From: Lautropia sp. SCN 70-15 | Lineage (GTDB): Bacteria > Pseudomonadota > Gammaproteobacteria > Burkholderiales > Burkholderiaceae_E | Assembly: GCA_001724315.1 (NCBI GenBank) | Contig: MEEC01000183.1 | Coordinates: forward strand, 1-5,652 | DNA length: 5,652 bases | Reading direction: 5' to 3' | In this document: piece after piece, positions 1-5,652 of the stretch | How the letters are laid out: every line of letters begins with the position of its first letter | Position numbering within the stretch: position 1 is the first letter of the stretch | Made by a program: the position numbers and the translations under genes | Notes under the pieces: generated by a model | What the model saw: the letters and a program-made list of their open reading frames with translations, nothing else | Told to the model about the DNA's origin: nothing | The model's database searches: none

Positions 1-1634
<1,634 letters not shown>

Positions 1635-1638
<4 letters not shown>

Positions 1639-2723
1639 CGGCGCGCGGCGCGCGCGTCAAGCGCCCGGCGGGTCGCCGCCACGATCATCCGCTCGCCCGC
1701 CGTGACCGGCAGCCAGGCGAATTCCAGGTCGGGGAAGGCGGCTTCGAAGTGCTCGGCCTCGTGGCCGATCTCGAGCACCAGCAGCCCGCGCGGGTTCAGG
1801 CGCGCCGGCGCCTCGTCGAGCAGCCGGCGTACGAAGTCCATTCCGTCGGTGCCGCCGGCCAGCGCGATCTGCGGCTCGGCGCGGAATTCGGGGGGCAGGG
1901 CCGCCATCGAGGCGGCGTTCACATAGGGGGGATTGCAGAGGATCAGGTCGAAGCGCTCGCCGGCGGCCAGCCCGGCGAACAGGTCGCCCTGCGCCAGGCG
2001 GACCCGGTCCTCGAGCTGGTGCAGGGCGAGATTCTCGGCCGCGAGCGACAGGGCGTCGGCGCTCAGGTCGCTGCCGACCACCTCGGCCCCGGGAAATCGC
2101 AGCGCCGCGAGGATCGCCAGGCTGCCGCCGCCGGTGCACAGGTCGAGCACGCGCTCGGGCCAGCCCTCCGACCCTTCCTGCGCGCCTGCGTCGGCGTCGA
2201 GCCACTCGGGCATGTCCTCGGCCAGCCAGTCGGCCAGCGACTCCTCGAGCGCCTCGGCGATCAGCGAGCGCGGCACCAGCGCGCGCGCGTCGGAACGGAA
2301 GCGCAGCCCGCGCAGCCAGGCCTCGCCGGTCAGCCAGGCCGCCGGCACGCGTTCGTCGCAGCGGCGCTCGACCAGCGCGAGCGCGGCGTCGATCTCGGCG
2401 CCGGTGAGCCGGCAGTCGAGCCACATCTCGAGCTCGTCGGGCGGCAGGTGCAACGACCAGAGCAGCAGCCAGGCGGCCTCGTCGCGGGCATTGTCGGTAC
2501 CCTGGCCATAGGCCAGCCCGGCCGCCTCGAAACGGCTGACCGCGAAGCGCAGCAGGTCGCGCAGCGTGCGCAGCGTGGCGCGGGCGTCGGCCGAGCTCGG
2601 GGCTGCGCGCTCGAAGGCGTCGCGCCGCGCCTGCGGGCGGGCGCTGCTCCATGACTGCGGGCGGGCGCTGCTCCGTGACTGCGGGCGGGCGTCGCTCCAT
2701 GTCTGCGAGCCGGCACGCCTCAT
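1635..2723 (-). CDS. prmB: Ribosomal protein uL3 glutamine N5-methyltransferase PrmB
   Basis: SAM-dependent class I methyltransferase (HemK/PrmC superfamily). PrmB methylates a glutamine of ribosomal protein L3 (uL3) during 50S assembly in the cytosol. The protein is 362 aa against about 310 in E. coli. The helical N-terminal domain is recognisable at AVSRFEAAGLAYGQGTDN (61-78), followed by RVPAAWLTGEAW (125-136) and LVPRSLIAE (149-157). The SAM site is VLDLCTGGGSLAI (192-204), with the ribose-binding acidic residue in GSDLSADAL (217-225). NPPY (264-267) is the substrate-glutamine motif shared by PrmB and PrmC; the LVPRS block and the long N-terminal domain favour PrmB. The extra length comes from about 38 N-terminal residues carrying an octapeptide repeat, plus a short acidic insertion near 168-188. 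The ATG at 2723 is chosen because it overlaps the dapE stop (ATGA), has GGAGG 10 nt upstream, and no other in-frame ATG, GTG or TTG occurs before the conserved domain. The stop overlaps the ABC-F start. Confidence 0.95.
2632..2703 (-). repeat. 24-bp tandem repeat, three copies, inside the 5' end of prmB
   Basis: Three head-to-tail 24-bp units lie at 2632-2655, 2656-2679 and 2680-2703. The first two differ at one base; the second and third differ at four. Because 24 is a multiple of three, the array stays in the prmB frame and encodes three octapeptides at residues 8-31: TWSDARPQ, SRSSARPQ and SWSSARPQ. The repeat lies entirely in the N-terminal extension, before the conserved PrmB domain. Near-identity of adjacent copies suggests recent duplication by slippage or unequal recombination; that is inference. 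Confidence 0.95.
2720..2723 (-). other. ATGA stop/start overlap of dapE and prmB
   Basis: The dapE TGA (2722-2720) shares two bases with the prmB ATG (2723-2721), giving ATGA. Such junctions usually indicate translational coupling by terminating and re-initiating ribosomes. Here an upstream GGAGG could also recruit ribosomes directly. Confidence 0.9.
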
Positions 2724-3856
2724 TTGAGCAGCGCCTCCAGCGTGCGCCGGTAGATGTTCTTGAGCGGATCGATGAAGCGGACCTCGACGTGCTCGTCGAT
2801 CTTGTGGATGCTCGCATTGGGCGGGCCGAACTCGATCACCTGCGGGCAGATCGCGGCGATGAAGCGGCCGTCGGAGGTGCCGCCGGTGGTCGACAGCTCG
2901 GTCTCGATGCCGGTCTCGGCGCGGATCGCGTCGGCCAGCGCACCGGAGAGTTCGCCGCGCGGCGTGAGGAAGGGCATGCCGGACAGCGACCAGCCGATCT
3001 GCCAGTCCAGCCCCGCCTCGGCGAGCATGCCCTCGACGCGCGACTTGAGCGACTCGACCGTGCTGGCGGTGGAGAAGCGGAAGTTGAAGTCGACGACGAC
3101 CTCGCCCGGGATCACGTTGGTGGCGCCGGTGCCGGCATGGATGTTCGACACCTGCCAGGTGGTGGGCGGGAAGTACTCGTTGCCGGCATCCCACTCGGTG
3201 GCCGCGAGCCGGGCCAGCACCGGCGCGAGCTGGTGGACCGGGTTGCGGGCGAGGTGGGGATAGGCGACGTGCCCCTGCACGCCGCGCACCGTGAGGCGGC
3301 CCGACAGCGAGCCGCGCCGCCCGTTCTTGACCATGTCGCCCAGCTCGGTCACCGAGGTCGGCTCGCCGACGATGCAGTAGTCGAGCTTCTCGCCGCGCTC
3401 GCGCAGCGCCTCGACCACCTTGATGGTGCCGTCGGTCGCCGGGCCTTCCTCGTCGGAGGTGATCAGCAGCGCGATCCGGCCCTTCCAGGCCTGGTTCCCG
3501 GCGACGAACTCCTCGGCCGCCACCACGAAGGCGGCGATCGAGGTCTTCATGTCCGCCGCGCCGCGGCCGTAGAGGCTGCCCTCGCGCTCGGTCGGCACGA
3601 AGGGGTCGGAGCGCCACTGCTCGAGCGGGCCGGTGGGCACCACGTCGGTGTGGCCGGCGAAGACCAGCGTGGGGCCGGGCCGGCCGCTGTCGCACAGTGC
3701 CCAGAGGTTGGTGGTGTCGCCCGACGCGAAGGTCTCGCAGCGAAAGCCGAGCGGCGCCAGACGTTGCTCGAGCTGCGCCTGGCAGCCGGCATCGTCGGGC
3801 GTGACGGAGCGACGGGAGATCAGCGCTTCGGCGAGCGCGCGCGTGGCAGAACTCAT
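2720..3856 (-). CDS. dapE: Succinyl-diaminopimelate desuccinylase DapE
   Basis: Dinuclear zinc hydrolase of the M20 peptidase family. It converts N-succinyl-LL-2,6-diaminopimelate and water to LL-diaminopimelate and succinate in the cytosol, a late step toward lysine and peptidoglycan meso-DAP. The 378 aa protein has the usual length. Predicted metal ligands sit in GHTDVV (H69), RGAADMK (D102), SDEE (E137), VGEP (E165) and the C-terminal SIHKIDE (H351). E136 of SDEE is the expected general base and D71 assists. Each is offset by two from the characterised Haemophilus enzyme, so the active site looks complete. The dimerisation (lid) domain is present around GVQGHVAYPHLARNPVH (192-208), and TTGGTSDGRF (323-332) is a strong family match. 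The ATG at 3856 aligns with the E. coli N-terminus (MSS… for MSC…). An in-frame upstream ATG at 3952 would lie inside yffB and add an unrelated leader. No Shine-Dalgarno is visible in the 22-bp gap after yffB. The stop overlaps prmB. Confidence 0.97.
   Translation of the reverse strand: MSSATRALAEALISRRSVTPDDAGCQAQLEQRLAPLGFRCETFASGDTTNLWALCDSGRPGPTLVFAGHTDVVPTGPLEQWRSDPFVPTEREGSLYGRGAADMKTSIAAFVVAAEEFVAGNQAWKGRIALLITSDEEGPATDGTIKVVEALRERGEKLDYCIVGEPTSVTELGDMVKNGRRGSLSGRLTVRGVQGHVAYPHLARNPVHQLAPVLARLAATEWDAGNEYFPPTTWQVSNIHAGTGATNVIPGEVVVDFNFRFSTASTVESLKSRVEGMLAEAGLDWQIGWSLSGMPFLTPRGELSGALADAIRAETGIETELSTTGGTSDGRFIAAICPQVIEFGPPNASIHKIDEHVEVRFIDPLKNIYRRTLEALLK
2734..2738 (-). promoter_or_regulatory. 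Probable ribosome binding site of prmB (GGAGG)
   Basis: On the minus strand GGAGG lies inside the last codons of dapE, with 10 nt before the prmB ATG. The spacing is slightly long but workable. It supports the ATG at 2723 and therefore translation of the repeat-bearing N-terminus. Confidence 0.6.
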
Positions 3857-3878
3857 GGGGGCGCGAAAGAGGAGGGGT

Positions 3879-4253
3879 TCAGGTCGGGGCGCCGGGCTCG
3901 GCGCCGAACAGCGAATCGTAGACCGTCTCGGAGAATCCCACCACGATGCCATCGGCGTGCTCGAGCACCGGGCGCTTGACCAGCGTGGGGTCGGCCAGCA
4001 TCAGCTCGGCGGCGCTGGCCGCGTCGGTGACCTCGGCGCGGCGCGCGGGATCGAGCTTGCGCCAGGCGAGCCCGCGGCGGTTGAGCAGGGAGTCCCAGGG
4101 CACCCGGCCGAGCCAGCCGGCCAGCCGATCGGCGTCGAGCCCGTCGCGGCGGAAATCGTGGAAGCGGTGCGCGCAGCCGTGGGCGCGCAGCCAGGCGCGG
4201 GCCTTGCGGACTTGGTCGCAGTTCTCGATACCGTAGACGACGACTTCGGGCAT
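3879..4253 (-). CDS. yffB: ArsC/Spx-fold protein of the YffB type, function unknown
   Basis: This 124 aa protein has the thioredoxin-like ArsC/Spx fold. It closely resembles E. coli YffB, with matching blocks VVYGIENCDQVRKARAWL (5-22), RFHDFRRDGLD (30-40), WRKLD (64-68), TDAASAAELM (76-85) and VKRPVLE (92-98). C12 in NCDQV is at the ArsC active-site position, so redox or glutathione-linked thiol chemistry is possible. There is no CxxC pair; the only other cysteine is C27. R94 in KRP is at the position of an arginine used by ArsC. Members of this subgroup are often labelled arsenate reductase, but I see no arsenic genes nearby and would not assign that activity. The ATG at 4253 starts 10 nt after the pilU stop without a clear ribosome binding site, so coupling to pilU translation is likely. 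dapE follows 22 bp downstream, as I recall it follows yffB in E. coli. Confidence 0.9.
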   Translation of the reverse strand: MPEVVVYGIENCDQVRKARAWLRAHGCAHRFHDFRRDGLDADRLAGWLGRVPWDSLLNRRGLAWRKLDPARRAEVTDAASAAELMLADPTLVKRPVLEHADGIVVGFSETVYDSLFGAEPGAPT

Positions 4254-4263
4254 CCGGGCGGCG

Positions 4264-5475
4264 TCAGATGTTCAGCAGGAACTCGGAGAAGGACGGGCCG
4301 TCGGCATCGGCCGGCACGGCCGGGCCGCGCTGCGCGCCGGCGCCGGTTCGGCCCGCGGGGGCGCCGCCCGCCTGGGGCGCCGCGGCAGGCTTGCCGCGGT
4401 CGCGCGCGCCGTCGTCGGCGTCGTTCTCGAGCATCCAGAGCAGGTTGGTCGGGGAGTCGGCGTTGGCGAGCGCGTCTTCGCGGCCGATCAGGCCCTCGCG
4501 GACCATCCGGGCGAGTTCCTGGTCGAAGGTGCGCGAGCCGGCGGCCATGCTCTTCTCGATCGCTTCCTTGACCTCGGTGAGCCGTCCCTGCTCGATCAGC
4601 TCGGCCACGTGGCGGGTGTTCAGCAGCACCTCGACGACCGGGATCCGGCCCTCGCCCTTCGAGCGGATCAGCCGCTGCGAGATCACCGCCTTGAGCGTGG
4701 CCGACAGGTCGGAGAGCAGCACGCGCCGGTTCTCCGGCGTGTAGAAGCTGACGATCCGGTTCAGCGCGTGGTTGGCGTTGTTCGCGTGCAGGGTGGCCAG
4801 CACCAGGTGGCCGGACTGCGCGTAGGCCATGGCCGCCGACATCGTGGCGGTGTCGCGGATCTCGCCGATCAGGATGCAGTCGGGCGCCTGGCGCATCGCG
4901 TTGCGCAGCGCGATCTCGAGCGACTCGGTATCGCTGCCGATCTGGCGCTGGTTCACGATGGATCGCTTGCTGCGGAACGCGAACTCGATCGGATCCTCGA
5001 GCGTGAGGATGTGCCCCGACTTGTGCTCGTTGCGGTGGTCGAGCATCGAGGCCAGCGTGGTGGACTTGCCCGATCCGGTGGCGCCCACGACCAGGATCAG
5101 CCCGCGCTTCTCCATGATCAGCTCGCCGAGCATGGAGGGCAGGCCCAGCGTGTCGAGCTTGGGGATCTCGCCCGGGATGTAACGGATCACGCTGGCCGGC
5201 GTGCCGCGCTGGCGGAACACGTTGATCCGGAAGCTGCCCACGCCGTCGAGCCCGTAGCCGACGTTCAGCTCGTTGTGGGTCTCGAAGGCCTCCCAGTGAC
5301 GCGGCTCGACGATCTCGCGCATCAACGAGGCCACCATCTGGGCGTCGAGGCGCTGGGCGTTCACCTGGGTGGTGGCGCCGTCGATCTTGAGCTGGATGGG
5401 AGAGCCCGGCGACAGGAACAGGTCCGAGGCCTTCTTCTCGGCCATCAGCCTCAGCAGTCGCTCCATCATCGCCAT
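4264..5475 (-). CDS. pilU: Type IV pilus retraction ATPase, PilU-like (PilT/PilU family)
   Basis: Cytoplasmic hexameric AAA+-like secretion ATPase that acts at the base of the type IV pilus to power retraction, normally together with PilT. It is 403 aa. An N-terminal PAS-like domain spans about 1-105 (KKASDLFLSPGSPIQLKIDG, 14-33). It is followed by Walker A GATGSGKST (131-139), Asp box LTLEDPIE (157-164, catalytic E160), Walker B CILIGEIRD (200-208) and His box HLVLATLHANNA (223-234). PilU rather than PilT is favoured by LATLHANNANHALNRI (226-241), by SRTFDQEL (314-321), and by absence of the PilT AIRNLIRE motif. The C-terminus is an Ala/Gly/Pro-rich low-complexity tail (about 352-393) ending in a hydrophobic FSEFLLNI. 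The first ATG, at 5475, is chosen because GGAGAG lies 6 nt upstream; the ATG two codons on would be spaced 12 nt. It sits between dapD and yffB, with no other pilus gene in the window. Confidence 0.92.
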   Translation of the reverse strand: MAMMERLLRLMAEKKASDLFLSPGSPIQLKIDGATTQVNAQRLDAQMVASLMREIVEPRHWEAFETHNELNVGYGLDGVGSFRINVFRQRGTPASVIRYIPGEIPKLDTLGLPSMLGELIMEKRGLILVVGATGSGKSTTLASMLDHRNEHKSGHILTLEDPIEFAFRSKRSIVNQRQIGSDTESLEIALRNAMRQAPDCILIGEIRDTATMSAAMAYAQSGHLVLATLHANNANHALNRIVSFYTPENRRVLLSDLSATLKAVISQRLIRSKGEGRIPVVEVLLNTRHVAELIEQGRLTEVKEAIEKSMAAGSRTFDQELARMVREGLIGREDALANADSPTNLLWMLENDADDGARDRGKPAAAPQAGGAPAGRTGAGAQRGPAVPADADGPSFSEFLLNI

Positions 5476-5481
5476 GGTTCA

Positions 5482-5487
5482 CTCTCC
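5482..5487 (-). promoter_or_regulatory. Ribosome binding site of pilU (GGAGAG)
   Basis: GGAGAG on the minus strand, with a 6-nt spacer to the ATG at 5475, is the best Shine-Dalgarno match in the window. It decides the pilU start among closely spaced ATG codons. It also indicates that pilU, unlike its downstream neighbours, has its own initiation signal. Confidence 0.75.
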
Positions 5488-5531
5488 GGGGAAGGGCGGG
5501 CGCCGCTGGCGGCGGCACCGCGCCCCTGCGC

Positions 5532-5652
5532 TCAGTCGCCGCGCAGCAGTTCGTTGATTCCGGTCTTGGCGCGCGTCTGCGCGTCGACCCGCTTGACGAT
5601 CACCGCGCAGTACAGGTTCACCTTGCCGTCGGCCGAGGGCAGGGTGCCGGGC
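5532..5652 (-). CDS. dapD: DapD C-terminus: tetrahydrodipicolinate N-succinyltransferase (5' part outside window)
   Basis: Only the last 39 codons are present. They read with LYCAVIVKRVDAQTRAKTG followed directly by INELLRGD and a TGA at 5534-5532. This matches the C-terminal segment of E. coli DapD (LYCAVIVKKVDAKTR…INELLR) almost residue for residue. DapD transfers succinyl from succinyl-CoA to tetrahydrodipicolinate, forming N-succinyl-2-amino-6-ketopimelate in the cytosol. It is the committing step of the succinylase branch, which DapE later completes. The visible piece lies after the left-handed beta-helix and carries no catalytic residue by itself. The frame enters from the window edge, so the start and upstream promoter are not visible. 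A 56-bp gap (5476-5531) separates it from pilU and holds the pilU ribosome binding site plus one short G/C inverted repeat. Confidence 0.93.
   Translation of the reverse strand, partial: PGTLPSADGKVNLYCAVIVKRVDAQTRAKTGINELLRGD

Noticed and set aside
3866..3876. Purine-rich GAGGAGGGG near the dapE start, considered as a Shine-Dalgarno
   Set aside because: It is on the plus strand. On the transcribed minus-strand message this stretch is pyrimidine-rich and cannot pair with the anti-Shine-Dalgarno.
3857..3952. 32-codon N-terminal extension of DapE from the upstream ATG
   Set aside because: The added residues overlap yffB coding sequence and do not resemble any DapE N-terminus, whereas the start at 3856 aligns with E. 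coli DapE.
2651..3979. 442-codon open frame on the plus strand opposite dapE
   Set aside because: It lies antisense to dapE and its repeat-bearing neighbour, has no family motif, and its composition mirrors the complement of DapE codons.
3879..4253. Annotation as a true arsenate reductase
   Set aside because: The sequence fits the YffB subgroup, which is not shown to reduce arsenate, and no arsenic-resistance gene is nearby.
5501..5514. G/C inverted repeat (6-bp arms, 2-nt centre) between dapD and pilU, considered as a terminator
   Set aside because: The arms are short, the loop is too tight, and no T-run follows on the minus strand, so it does not meet the rho-independent pattern.

Overview
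This window comes from a very GC-rich bacterial chromosome. Every real gene is on the minus strand, and each start lies within 56 bp of the preceding stop or overlaps it, so the window reads as one continuous operon-like block transcribed from high to low coordinates. The protein sequences and gene order suggest a betaproteobacterium, most likely Burkholderiales. That placement rests on recalled family resemblance and base composition, not on a search.

In transcription order the window holds: the last 39 codons of dapD (tetrahydrodipicolinate N-succinyltransferase, cut by the window edge); pilU (type IV pilus retraction ATPase of the PilT/PilU family); a small ArsC/Spx-fold protein of the YffB type; dapE (succinyl-diaminopimelate desuccinylase); prmB (glutamine methyltransferase for ribosomal protein uL3); and a YheS-type ABC-F ATPase whose 3' end lies outside the window. 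The dapE-prmB and prmB-ABC-F junctions are both 4-bp ATGA overlaps, and pilU-yffB and yffB-dapE are separated by only 10 and 22 bp. No rho-independent terminator or convincing internal promoter is visible.

Three themes share the block. DapD and DapE are two steps of the succinylase branch of lysine/meso-diaminopimelate synthesis, which feeds the cell wall. PrmB and the ABC-F protein both act on the ribosome. PilU drives pilus retraction. YffB sits directly before dapE, as I recall it also does in E. coli, and its role is unknown.

The region is mostly conserved housekeeping sequence. I see no mobile element, CRISPR array, RNA gene or defence system. The least ordinary feature is a 24-bp, three-copy in-frame tandem repeat at the 5' end of prmB. 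It gives PrmB an N-terminal extension of about 38 residues with an octapeptide repeat. Long open frames on the plus strand are composition-driven shadows of the real genes.
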